Shown here: in pieces, positions 1-5,825 of the stretch
Layout of the letters: every line of letters begins with the position of its first letter
How positions within the stretch are numbered: the first letter of the stretch is position 1
From: Berkiella sp964606325
Lineage (GTDB): Bacteria > Pseudomonadota > Gammaproteobacteria > Berkiellales > Berkiellaceae
DNA: 15,488 bases
NCBI GenBank assembly: GCA_964606325.1
Contig: CAZSGE010000060.1
Location: forward strand, 1-15,488
Reading direction: 5' to 3'
Made by a program: the position numbers and the translations under genes
Notes under the pieces: model-generated
What the model was told of the DNA's origin: nothing
The model's input: the letters and a program-made list of their open reading frames with translations, nothing else
Databases searched by the model: none

Positions 1-159
1 CTACCTAATGACATCTGGATTGAAATCGCCGGCTATTTAAGTCCGCAAGATTTAGCAAATTTTAAATTAGCTTGTAAAGCTTTTCTCGCGCTCAAATCAA
101 CACACTTGTGCTTGCAAAACTTCACTAGCAACGCCCATGTACTTGCACTCAATGCATAA
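1..159 (+). CDS. F-box-like protein, C-terminal 52 residues (5' end outside window)
   Basis: The reading frame is open from the first base and ends at TAA 157-159. It begins LPNDIWIEIAGYLSPQDL and continues with NFKLACKAF, which fits the F-box pattern (LP-x-[DE]-[IL]-x-x-x-I-x-x-[YF]-L-x-x-x-[DE]-L-x-x-x-x-x-[VL]-C-[KR]-x-[FW]). F-boxes bind SKP1 in eukaryotic SCF ubiquitin ligases; in bacteria they are known mainly from translocated effectors of amoeba- or plant-associated species (for example Legionella AnkB). Only about 22 residues follow the motif before the stop, so the F-box sits at the C-terminus or the gene is truncated. No start codon is visible in the window. The family call rests on the motif alone; any effector role is inference. 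Confidence 0.6.
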   Translation, partial: LPNDIWIEIAGYLSPQDLANFKLACKAFLALKSTHLCLQNFTSNAHVLALNA

Positions 160-240
160 CATATTACATAATATCTGCATTTATTATACTCTTGTCCGTT
201 AGCTTTTCTATTGTCTATTCGCTTTTGTTAAAATAGAACA

Positions 241-432
241 ATGAGCAAAAATACACAGCAAAAAACTTCATCAAAATTATTAAGCACTGTCTTATATGTT
301 ATACTCTTTTTGGTGTATGGATATATCGCATTATGCAAATACATTTATTATGTCGATGATCGTGCACATTCGGCTAAAAAAACGTCTCAACAAAGCGAAG
401 CACACTTTAGGTTATCGCCAAACAACCACTAA
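241..432 (+). CDS. Small single-pass membrane protein, 63 aa, unknown
   Basis: This short ORF starts ATG at 241 and ends TAA at 430-432. Residues about 14-36 form one hydrophobic, Tyr/Leu-rich segment (LLSTVLYVILFLVYGYIALC) that could span a membrane. It is preceded by a Lys/Gln/Ser-rich N-terminus and followed by a polar, charged tail. No convincing Shine-Dalgarno sequence lies upstream (the bases before ATG are TTAAAATAGAACA), so translation is uncertain. I do not recognise a family. It lies between the F-box-like ORF and an aldo/keto reductase remnant in a degraded neighbourhood, so it could be real or fortuitous. Confidence 0.4.
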   Translation: MSKNTQQKTSSKLLSTVLYVILFLVYGYIALCKYIYYVDDRAHSAKKTSQQSEAHFRLSPNNH

Positions 433-489
433 ATTCTCGAACTTGTCGCCCCTTTACACCCTAAGCTAATGAATTTGGGGTTACCTCAT

Positions 490-765
490 TTATAACAAAG
501 AACTTATTTTGATTAGATCATCTTCAGATAGTTCAAAACTAAAAATCGCTAAGTCTTCAATCATATGAGTATTAGACGTGGTGCCAGTTAATGGAACAAC
601 ACCTACTTGCGTTAAATATCGAAATAAAACTTGTGATGGTGTTTTATTAATAGCAGTAGCTATCTCAAGAATAACTTTACTATGCAGCAGTGTCGGATTT
701 GCCGTCAAAGTCCAAAAGCTTTGATAAACAATGTTGTGTTCAGCGCAAAATAGTCTTAATTCTTG
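490..765 (-). pseudogene. Truncated aldo/keto reductase copy (C-terminal third)
   Basis: On the minus strand this encodes the C-terminal part of an aldo/keto reductase, from about ELRLFCAEHNIVYQSFW through TANPTLLHSK and PLTGTTSNTHMIEDL to TAA at 490-492. It closely matches the corresponding part of the intact gene at 3082-3924, with long identical nucleotide runs (for example around 652-693 and 696-731). The similarity stops abruptly near 760-768, directly beside a 34-bp imperfect palindrome at 769-802. The N-terminal domain with the catalytic Asp, Tyr, Lys and His is missing. An ATG-less TTG/ACG-type start at 708 is not convincing. It is the product of a duplication followed by truncation. 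A weak GVG-containing reading upstream at 803-890 might be a heavily decayed N-terminal piece, but I cannot confirm that. Confidence 0.85.
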
Positions 766-768
766 GGG

Positions 769-802
769 ATCCCAGGTATTCCGCTTTGCAGAATCCTGGG
801 AT
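769..802. repeat. 34-bp imperfect palindrome (ATCCCAGG ... CCTGGGAT)
   Basis: ATCCCAGGTATTCCGC and TGCAGAATCCTGGGAT are inverted repeats with one bulged T and one mismatch, around a 2-nt centre. Small palindromes with ATCCC/GGGAT termini followed by GAC resemble the dispersed palindromic elements seen in Rickettsia, Wolbachia and some Legionellales. It lies exactly where similarity between the aldo/keto reductase fragment and the intact copy ends. There is no U-rich tail, so it is not a typical intrinsic terminator. Only one copy is in the window, so calling it a dispersed repeat is inference. Confidence 0.55.
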
Positions 803-896
803 GACTTATTTATCTACATTGGTGACGTTTCGCATTTTTCTAAAAATCCCACACCCAGTGTGTATTGTCTAAATGCGGGGGTAAAGTTTTAGTAAA

Positions 897-1301
897 TTAA
901 CTGTTATCACCGGATGAAGCGTAAACCCAACCTGGTCTGGCTGAAGAATACATTTTCATCGCGGTAACATCGTCGGGAGTGGTCTTAAAAGCTCGACCTT
1001 GTTGCTTATCAAGGTCAGCAATCGCTTTTAAGCGATCTGAAATGACTTTGTAGCCATCTAGAATGGTTTGAACTCGATTAGCATTACGAGACAACATGTC
1101 ATTTTTGGTTTTATCTGCAACATTCGAATTTCTGACAATATTAGAATGTGTTCTAATATTGCATGCGCAATCATGAAGTTTATTTAATTTTTCAAGAAAA
1201 GTCGTACTATAGCCTAAACGAAATGATTCCTCTTTTAAACGTAGAAATTCATTGTCTTCTAAGTCTAATTTTGCAAAGACATTATTGGTAAATTGCAACA
1301 T
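897..1301 (-). CDS. Unknown protein, 134 aa
   Basis: The frame can be extended to a TTG at 1331, but the ATG at 1301-1299 (MLQFTNNVFAKLDL) has a clear GAGG six bases upstream, so I choose it. The product is soluble, mostly helical and charged, with EFLRLKEESFRLG and FLEKLNKLHD helices, a Cys pair CAC in the middle and a Ser/Gly-rich C-terminus (YSSARPGWVYASSGDNS). No signal peptide, membrane segment or known domain is visible. A 28-codon ORF with its own good Shine-Dalgarno lies just upstream on the same strand (1349-1435), and a one-base length change in its C7 tract would join the two frames. I do not recognise a family; an effector-like role is possible only by neighbourhood. Confidence 0.6.
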   Translation of the reverse strand: MLQFTNNVFAKLDLEDNEFLRLKEESFRLGYSTTFLEKLNKLHDCACNIRTHSNIVRNSNVADKTKNDMLSRNANRVQTILDGYKVISDRLKAIADLDKQQGRAFKTTPDDVTAMKMYSSARPGWVYASSGDNS

Positions 1302-1348
1302 GATTAACCTCGTTAATTTTTGAAAAAACAAATTTAAAATAAAAAAAA

Positions 1349-1435
1349 TTAAACGAAGTACGGGGGGGTTAGATCAGTGCTGATCACCTTATTTTTGGCA
1401 GGATTAGAATTAAATGTAGTTACACTGGGTAACAT
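1349..1435 (-). CDS. 28-codon small ORF with strong RBS, upstream of the 134-aa gene
   Basis: ATG at 1435-1433 is preceded by GAGGAAATC, an ideal Shine-Dalgarno at ideal spacing. The peptide begins MLPSVTTFNSNPAKNK and ends DLTPPYFV at TAA 1351-1349. The C7 run at 1368-1362 encodes part of TPP. With eight Cs the frame would run on into the 134-aa ORF without meeting a stop. It could be a leader peptide, a small protein, or the N-terminus of a phase-variable or frameshifted longer gene. A 14-bp inverted repeat GATCAG-TG-CTGATC (1372-1385) lies inside it. Confidence 0.4.
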   Translation of the reverse strand: MLPSVTTFNSNPAKNKVISTDLTPPYFV

Positions 1436-1466
1436 GATTTCCTCGATAGTTAAATTTATCCTCCCT

Positions 1467-1495
1467 ATAGTAGCAATGGGAAATGAGTTTGGGAA
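1467..1495 (-). promoter_or_regulatory. Possible sigma-70 promoter for the 28-codon ORF / 134-aa gene
   Basis: On the minus strand TTCCCA (1495-1490) and TACTAT (1472-1467) are separated by exactly 17 bases, each matching four of six consensus positions. They lie about 30 bases upstream of the GAGGAAATC ATG of the small ORF. This is weak but well spaced; no better pair is visible nearby. Confidence 0.3.
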
Positions 1496-1551
1496 GTGTT
1501 GCTGGTCGGGAGGATGAGTGGGCAATATGTACGCGCGTAGTGCAGAGAGAT

Positions 1552-1695
1552 TTACTCTTGTAGTCCGTCTACGCTTTCATTGAATGCTACGGGCTCCCAC
1601 TCATACGCACTTTTTACCATGGTGGTGATGTCATCGTATTGAGGCTACCAGTTGAGGGTTTATTTGATAAGGGAATAATCAGCCACTACGCGTCT
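1552..1695 (-). pseudogene. galE: Remnant of galE (UDP-glucose 4-epimerase) C-terminus
   Basis: On the minus strand, one frame from 1695 to TAA 1554-1552 reads RRVVADYSLIK, stop, TLNW, stop, PQYDDITTMVKSAYEWE, then PVAFNESVDGLQE. This is the C-terminal signature of UDP-glucose 4-epimerases (typically R-R-x-G-D-P-x-x-L-V-A-D...K...L-x-W-x-P-x-YDD-I-x-x-I-V-x-x-A-x-x-WE). The two internal stops are TAA at 1662-1660 and TAG at 1647-1645, each one C-to-T change from a Gln codon, and Gln is plausible at both positions. The GDP segment normally following RR is absent. GalE interconverts UDP-glucose and UDP-galactose; this fragment lacks the Rossmann domain and cannot function. The call is from sequence pattern and was not searched. 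Confidence 0.75.
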
Positions 1696-1716
1696 GCCCC
1701 AAATACTTGTCCTTTT

Positions 1717-2850
1717 TCACATCCCTATACCGTTCCTTCTACCATTGTCTCTAGAAAATTCTTTTTCTAGATTTTCCTCGTCTTCTTCCAACGCCTCTTG
1801 CCTTTGAATTGGCTCATCCTCAGTGGCTAAACTAAATCTTAATACTTTAAAGCTTTCGCTTACTGCGGCAAGTTCACTAGCTGCGGCCTGATACGACTGA
1901 GCATATTCAAAAGGTTTAACAATGGTCTCTACTTTAGAATCAGGCAAACCAATAACCTTCGCTTTTCCCATGGCCTTGGCATCTGCTTTAATTTTCTGCT
2001 CAACATGTTCTCTGGCTTGAACTTGAGCTATTTTGCGCATTCTTTCTTGAAATCTTAAAATAAACTCTTCTAAATAGGATTTGATATTTTGGTTAGAATG
2101 AGCATATTTAAGCGCCTCTTTAGCGAACAAGAGCGCCTGTGCTATGCGATTTTGGTCAAGCTGTGATTCAATTAGAACCAGGGCATCATTACCGAGTAAA
2201 TAGCAATCCAAAATAGTTCTAACCGCACCAAAGTGATTTTGATAGGCAGCCTCACAAAGAGCGCATTGAATATTGGCCTCTTTGGTGCTTTCACTAACCA
2301 AACCATGCTCACGAATAGCTTCGTGATTACCAACCTTTGCAAGTTCAAACAAAACAACACCTCTGAGCTTCATCATTTTGTCTTTTTGTTCTCTTGAGAT
2401 GCTGTATCTGCCTACTTTTTTAACTTTTAGGACCTCGCCATTTCTAAAATTTAGAATACTTTTAATGGCTGCCTGACGTTCTGGGGAATCATTCATTTCA
2501 TATAATTTAGTAAGTGCTATCATGCAGCCCATTATGTTGATATTTGCGCCCTTTAGGCTCAACAACATGTTCACCTCTTGGCTCATGGATTTTTTGGCAC
2601 ATTTAATTAAAATAGATGTGAGAACATCGAAGCGTAACTCAGGAAAGAGAGCATGAATATGATCAACAGCTAGCAATGGCATAAATTTATGATTGTAATT
2701 TTTTTCTAGAAACACAACCATTTCTTTTAAATCATCAACTGAAAATTTTCTCCTAAATAATTGAGCGGATAAAGTTTTTACATTTAAAATATTATTTGCT
2801 TGAAACTGTGTATTTAAATCAGCTAAAAGTTCTGTTATACCTTGAATCAT
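1717..2850 (-). CDS. Unknown helical protein, 377 aa (effector-like)
   Basis: The ATG at 2850 has GAGGTGG five bases upstream, so the start is well supported; the gene ends TGA at 1719-1717. The protein is cytosolic in character, with no signal peptide or membrane segment. Its N-terminal two thirds are strings of short helices (for example DLKEMVVFLEKNYNHKF, GVVLFELAKVGNHEAIREHG and CALCEAAYQNHFGAVRTIL), reminiscent of degenerate ankyrin- or TPR-like solenoids, though no repeat matches consensus. Residues about 265-300 form a charged Glu/Lys/Arg helix (RFQERMRKIAQVQAREHVEQ). The C-terminus is acidic then Arg-rich (EALEEDEENLEKEF). Acidic tails occur on many Dot/Icm substrates, so an effector role is conceivable, but I cannot name a family. 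Confidence 0.75.
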   Translation of the reverse strand: MIQGITELLADLNTQFQANNILNVKTLSAQLFRRKFSVDDLKEMVVFLEKNYNHKFMPLLAVDHIHALFPELRFDVLTSILIKCAKKSMSQEVNMLLSLKGANINIMGCMIALTKLYEMNDSPERQAAIKSILNFRNGEVLKVKKVGRYSISREQKDKMMKLRGVVLFELAKVGNHEAIREHGLVSESTKEANIQCALCEAAYQNHFGAVRTILDCYLLGNDALVLIESQLDQNRIAQALLFAKEALKYAHSNQNIKSYLEEFILRFQERMRKIAQVQAREHVEQKIKADAKAMGKAKVIGLPDSKVETIVKPFEYAQSYQAAASELAAVSESFKVLRFSLATEDEPIQRQEALEEDEENLEKEFSRDNGRRNGIGM

Positions 2851-2873
2851 TTTCCACCTCTACAATCATTAAA

Positions 2874-2891
2874 AGAGCAATATAATGCTCT
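2874..2891 (-). terminator. Short hairpin with U tract
   Basis: On the minus strand AGAGC (2891-2887), loop of eight, GCTCT (2878-2874), then TTTT. The stem is only five pairs, so termination would be weak. It lies between the coding remnant ending at 2922 and the start of the 377-aa gene. It could instead be part of that gene's leader. Confidence 0.3.
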
Positions 2892-2921
2892 AAACTTTGG
2901 GAATTAGTAAAAATAAAAAAC

Positions 2922-3050
2922 TTAGGAATAACCTGCAAATAGCTGAACATTGGGGTTAAGTTGGCCAAACACAGGTCCAAGTTGATAGGATAATTGTTTG
3001 TAAATCATGTAGTTCTGATTCAAACGAGGAATTTTGTGAATAGTATCATG
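2922..3050 (-). pseudogene. Unidentified coding remnant (about 42 codons)
   Basis: One minus-strand frame between a TAA at 3053-3051 and a TAA at 2924-2922 reads HDTIHKIPRLNQNYM, then IYKQLSYQLGPVFGQL, then NPNVQLFAGYS. The composition is protein-like (balanced, no homopolymer bias), yet there is no start codon until an internal ATG at 3008 and no Shine-Dalgarno there. It looks like the C-terminal tail of a lost gene. I do not recognise the family. It lies directly downstream of the intact aldo/keto reductase on the same strand. Confidence 0.4.
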
Positions 3051-3081
3051 TTAACTACACAAGTGCAAGTTATCCAGCCCA

Positions 3082-3924
3082 CTACTGGTGGCGCTTATAG
3101 CCAAGCAATAATTCGCTAATGTTGCTTACATCGGATTCAGATAGCTCAAAAGTAAAGATTGCCAAATCCTCCATCATATGAGCTTCTGACGTGGTGCCAG
3201 TTAAAGGAGCAACACCTACTTGTGTTAAATATCGAAATAAAATTTGTTCTGGTGTTTTATTGATAGCAGTAGCTATCTCAAGAATAACTTTACTATGCAG
3301 CAGTGTGGGATTTGCCGTCAAAGTCCAAAAGCTTTGATAAACCATCTTATGTTCAATGCAGAATAGCCTTAAATCCTTATCGAAATTTGTCTCTTTATAA
3401 AATCTATTCTGTAAAACAACCGGTTTAACAATTGCATCATGATATAGAAGTTGTAATGTTTTTAAATCATAACAATTACTGACCCCCAATTGTTTAACAC
3501 CTCCTTGCACAACTACAACTTCCATAGCTCTATAGGCTTGCATAGTTTCATCATGCGTGTTTAGGGGCGAATGAAGAATTAAACAGTCAATCACGTCAGT
3601 CCCTAAGTTCTTTTTAGAAACTTCAAATGATTGGATTACTTGCTCATGAAGAGAAGCGCTCGGATCATACGGGATATTATTCGGATCTTGTCCTGAGATG
3701 GGTGTAAACTTGGTTTGCAAATAGAGTTCGTTTCTTGATATGCCTAGCACTTGCAATTCTTTAAGCGCTTGCCCAACACCAGGTTCAAAATAATGACGTG
3801 GTTGACAGGCTGTATCTATCCCCCTAAAACCATGCTTTACCGCTTTAACAACAAAAGAAGACGTTTTTTCCTTCTTCCAAGCTGTACCATATATGAGTTT
3901 GGGGATCCTAACGCTATTATCCAT
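3082..3924 (-). CDS. Aldo/keto reductase, 280 aa
   Basis: This is a complete NAD(P)H-dependent aldo/keto reductase (TIM-barrel oxidoreductase reducing aldehydes or ketones in the cytosol). The catalytic tetrad is visible: Asp37 in GIDTA, Tyr45 in RHYFEPGVG, Lys72 in LYLQTKF and His118 in CLILHSP. The downstream family motif LGVSNCYDL and the C-terminal cofactor region PLTGTTSEAHMMEDL are also present. The family average is 270-330 residues, so it is full length. ATG at 3924 is preceded by GGGAGAA nine bases upstream. The insertion GQDPNNIPYDPSASL after Lys72 recalls fungal and algal members more than bacterial YafB/DkgA types. It is divergent from a quinone oxidoreductase gene across a 153-bp region with twin inverted repeats, suggesting shared redox or electrophile control. 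The physiological substrate is unknown. A truncated paralogue lies at 490-765. Confidence 0.93.
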   Translation of the reverse strand: MDNSVRIPKLIYGTAWKKEKTSSFVVKAVKHGFRGIDTACQPRHYFEPGVGQALKELQVLGISRNELYLQTKFTPISGQDPNNIPYDPSASLHEQVIQSFEVSKKNLGTDVIDCLILHSPLNTHDETMQAYRAMEVVVVQGGVKQLGVSNCYDLKTLQLLYHDAIVKPVVLQNRFYKETNFDKDLRLFCIEHKMVYQSFWTLTANPTLLHSKVILEIATAINKTPEQILFRYLTQVGVAPLTGTTSEAHMMEDLAIFTFELSESDVSNISELLLGYKRHQ

Positions 3925-3955
3925 TTCAATGATTTCTCCCTGGGGTTAAACCCTT

Positions 3956-4018
3956 AGTTGTTCAACTTTAGCGGCTAGATGATATATTATCTCAATTTTA
4001 ACCATGAGTTGTTTAACT
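3956..4018. promoter_or_regulatory. Twin inverted-repeat operator between divergent redox genes
   Basis: AGTTGTTCAACT (3956-3967) and AGTTGTTTAACT (4007-4018) differ at one base and are spaced 51 bp start to start, close to five helical turns. Each is an inverted repeat AGTT-N4-AACT; the second extends to TGAGTT-N4-AACTCA (4005-4020). A third inverted repeat, GGGTT-A-AACCC, lies at 3943-3953 over the leader of the aldo/keto reductase. This is the pattern expected of a dimeric repressor or activator site; the regulator is not encoded in the window. Confidence 0.45.
3961..3988 (+). promoter_or_regulatory. Possible promoter of the quinone oxidoreductase gene
   Basis: TTCAAC (3961-3966) and TATATT (3983-3988) are 16 bases apart. 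The -10 matches five of six consensus positions, the -35 only about three. The -35 lies inside the first inverted repeat and the second repeat falls just downstream of the expected start, so a bound regulator would block it. Confidence 0.35.
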
Positions 4019-4033
4019 CAGGGGTCTGCCCCC
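4012..4033. repeat. GC-rich mini-repeat, copy 1 (half palindrome)
   Basis: TTTAACTCAGGGG followed by TCTG and CCCCC. The same core TTTAACTCAGGGG-N-CT-...-GCCCCC recurs at 5826-5849, where it is completed to a full palindrome by CCTGAGTT. GGGG-N4-CCCC can form a short hairpin. The two copies suggest a small dispersed element or two sites for one factor. Confidence 0.4.
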
Positions 4034-4077
4034 ACAATGCCGACCACGATGTGGCTTGTTGGTAGTAAGGAAATTAA

Positions 4078-4938
4078 ATGAGTAAAGCGCTAATTGTTTA
4101 CGGATACTATGATGAAGAAGATCATTATGGAGAGCTTTTAGAAGCGGTAAAATCAGAACTTAAAAGCAGTGGTATTGATGAAATAGATGTCGTTAATACT
4201 TTCTCTTTTACTCAAAATCATTTGAAAAATAATCAACAAGACTTTGCGGCCCCCACGGCTGAATGGTTCAGAGGCCATAGAACTCCTGAGAACGAAGCGC
4301 TTATCAAAGCAGAACAAGATAGAGTTCTAGATTCAACCCATATTGTTTTTCTTTATCCGATTTGGTGGGAATCATAGCCTCATTACATGTTAAAGTGGGT
4401 TTCTGAAGTATTTAGATCAGTTTCCTTTCGTGTAAATAAAGGTGGACAAATAGACCCACAGTGGATCGGCGATCGCAAAGTCATGATCATAACCACTGCA
4501 GGTTTTAATCAAGATGTTCGAAGAGAATATTTTGAAAAACTACTTACCCAAAATGGTTTAACATTTCTTAATGAAAAGAGCAGTTCTGAAATTGAAAAGT
4601 TTATGAATATGTCTCAAACCTACCCGCTCATGACAGCGTTAAATTATTCAGGGCTAAAATTCAGCCAACAATTACACATATGCGGCGTTAGCAAAGCAAA
4701 TGAACCTCATGTGGTGCATGCAGCAACGGAAGGAATAAAAGCTTTCTTGAAACCTGCCCCCATTGAGAAAAAGGAAGAAGTGATAATTGATAAAGAAAGA
4801 GATTTAGTAAGTTCATTAGAACCTCCTAAAACTTTATTATTAAGTGGTGGCCCAGGAAAAGAAACCTCATCTCAAATGCTTATCCCTCCTCCTGCAAACC
4901 AGGCTGAACAAAAGCTAAATGCAAAATTCTTTATGTAA
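4078..4938 (+). pseudogene. Flavodoxin-fold NAD(P)H:quinone oxidoreductase, interrupted by in-frame TAG
   Basis: Two ORFs (4078-4377 and 4387-4938) are in the same frame and separated by a single amber codon at 4375-4377. Joined, they read as a Flavodoxin_2 family FMN-dependent oxidoreductase (KefF/MdaB/YwrO type): MSKALIVYGYYDEED at the N-terminus, then HIVFLYPIWWES-stop-PHYMLKWVSEVF, matching the family pattern F-x-x-P-x-WW-x-x-x-P-x-x-LK-x-W-x-x-x-VF across the stop. The family normally has about 180-240 residues; this would be about 286 because of a C-terminal extension of about 60 residues (from EKKEEVIIDKERD, with PPPANQAEQ near the end) that I do not recognise. AAGGAAATTAA precedes the first ATG; the ATG at 4387 has no Shine-Dalgarno. 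Without suppression only a 99-residue fragment would be made, so I call it a recent pseudogene. Enzymes of this family reduce quinones by two electrons using NAD(P)H. Confidence 0.8.
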
Positions 4939-4946
4939 AATGGCAT

Positions 4947-4972
4947 CACCTTAGGTAACCATTCCTAAGGTG
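4947..4972 (+). terminator. Hairpin downstream of the quinone oxidoreductase gene
   Basis: CACCTTAGG (4947-4955) and CCTAAGGTG (4964-4972) form a perfect nine-pair stem with an eight-base loop, followed by TTTGCTC. It begins eight bases after the stop codon. The U tract is short. It also lies downstream of the converging minus-strand gene ending at 5003, so it may serve both directions. Confidence 0.55.
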
Positions 4973-5002
4973 TTTGCTCATAAGCAAAATATTATCTATA
5001 TA

Positions 5003-5689
5003 TTAACGAAAGCAACTCAGACAATTAAATGAATTTTTTACCATTATCTCATTGATAGCAGGATCAAGTTGCGCTAAAACACTTGACGAAGATAAAAATT
5101 CCGAGATAATTTGAGCATGCTCGCTATTACTTTCATACTGTTTTGTATATTCCATCATTTTTAATATATACTTTTCATCGCCTGTTGCAAAAAAAGCTGC
5201 CCAACAATGATCTATTTTTTCCAATTGTATTCTTTGATCTTCATAAGATTCTATTTTATCTAAAAATGTAACATTTGTTATAATATCAACAGGTTCATTT
5301 CCACTCATAAAGCAAGCTTCATTATATTTTTCATTAATAGCTTTAACTTCATTATGATGATTCGATGCGATGAGACTTTTGCAAATTGTCTGTTGCTGGC
5401 AGCTATCTAAAGTGGCAAAGTCATCAACGATTTTTGAGGCAAAATCAGGATGTGATCTTAATACCATTGTCGCATATATTGTCAGCTTGGAATTACTGGG
5501 ATCGCAGCTTGTTTGAAAAGTATGCCCTGCACTTAATGAATTAATAAAATGGGTATAGGTTCCATCTTTATAGAACGTTTCAACTGATTGATCTTCTACG
5601 GTTGTAGCAACTGAAGCTAACGCAAACTGCGTAAATAGCAGCAACGCAGCAAGGCTTATGTTAACTAAAGTTGAACTGTTTACTTTCAT
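5003..5689 (-). CDS. Secreted unknown protein with seven cysteines, 228 aa
   Basis: The N-terminus MKVNSSTLVNISLAALLLF followed by TQFALASVA is a classical Sec signal peptide, with cleavage likely after the ALA or SVA region. The mature part is helical and acidic, with cysteines in QTSCDPS, DSCQQQTIC, EACF, DHCW and the C-terminal NCLSC. It is probably periplasmic or exported and disulfide-bonded; seven mature cysteines leave one unpaired. No catalytic motif or known domain is visible. The start is ATG at 5689 with only a weak GGGTG upstream, but a perfect -10 box lies at 5721-5716. It converges with the quinone oxidoreductase gene and has no obvious operon partner. Confidence 0.75.
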   Translation of the reverse strand: MKVNSSTLVNISLAALLLFTQFALASVATTVEDQSVETFYKDGTYTHFINSLSAGHTFQTSCDPSNSKLTIYATMVLRSHPDFASKIVDDFATLDSCQQQTICKSLIASNHHNEVKAINEKYNEACFMSGNEPVDIITNVTFLDKIESYEDQRIQLEKIDHCWAAFFATGDEKYILKMMEYTKQYESNSEHAQIISEFLSSSSVLAQLDPAINEIMVKNSFNCLSCFR

Positions 5690-5715
5690 ATGGCACCCAC
5701 GTAACGATGGATCTT

Positions 5716-5744
5716 ATTATAAGTATTTACATTTAAGAGTTCAT
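5716..5744 (-). promoter_or_regulatory. Probable promoter of the secreted 228-aa protein
   Basis: TATAAT (5721-5716) is a perfect -10 box on the minus strand. The -35 position 17 bases upstream reads ATGAAC (5744-5739), a poor match. The -10 lies 27 bases upstream of the start codon, giving a short leader. Confidence 0.45.
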
Positions 5745-5825
5745 TACGTTTTATCTAAAATGTATTTTTTGCATCTGATTCTAGATGAATGGTCGTGATT
5801 ATACGATATTTGACCAGCAACTCTT

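Noticed and set aside
1514..1604. ATGAGTGGG ... CCCACTCAT nine-pair inverted repeat with inner GCGTAG/CTACGC stem, suggesting a structured RNA or integron attC site
   Set aside because: The right arm and inner arm fall inside the galE remnant reading frame, which explains their sequence; there are no attC core motifs and no integrase nearby. I keep only the pseudogene.
4375..4377. TAG as a sense codon (stop reassignment or pyrrolysine)
   Set aside because: TAG is the natural stop of the aldo/keto reductase, antiporter, binding-protein and EAL genes in this window, and the EAL gene's TAG overlaps the next start. A recent nonsense mutation is simpler.
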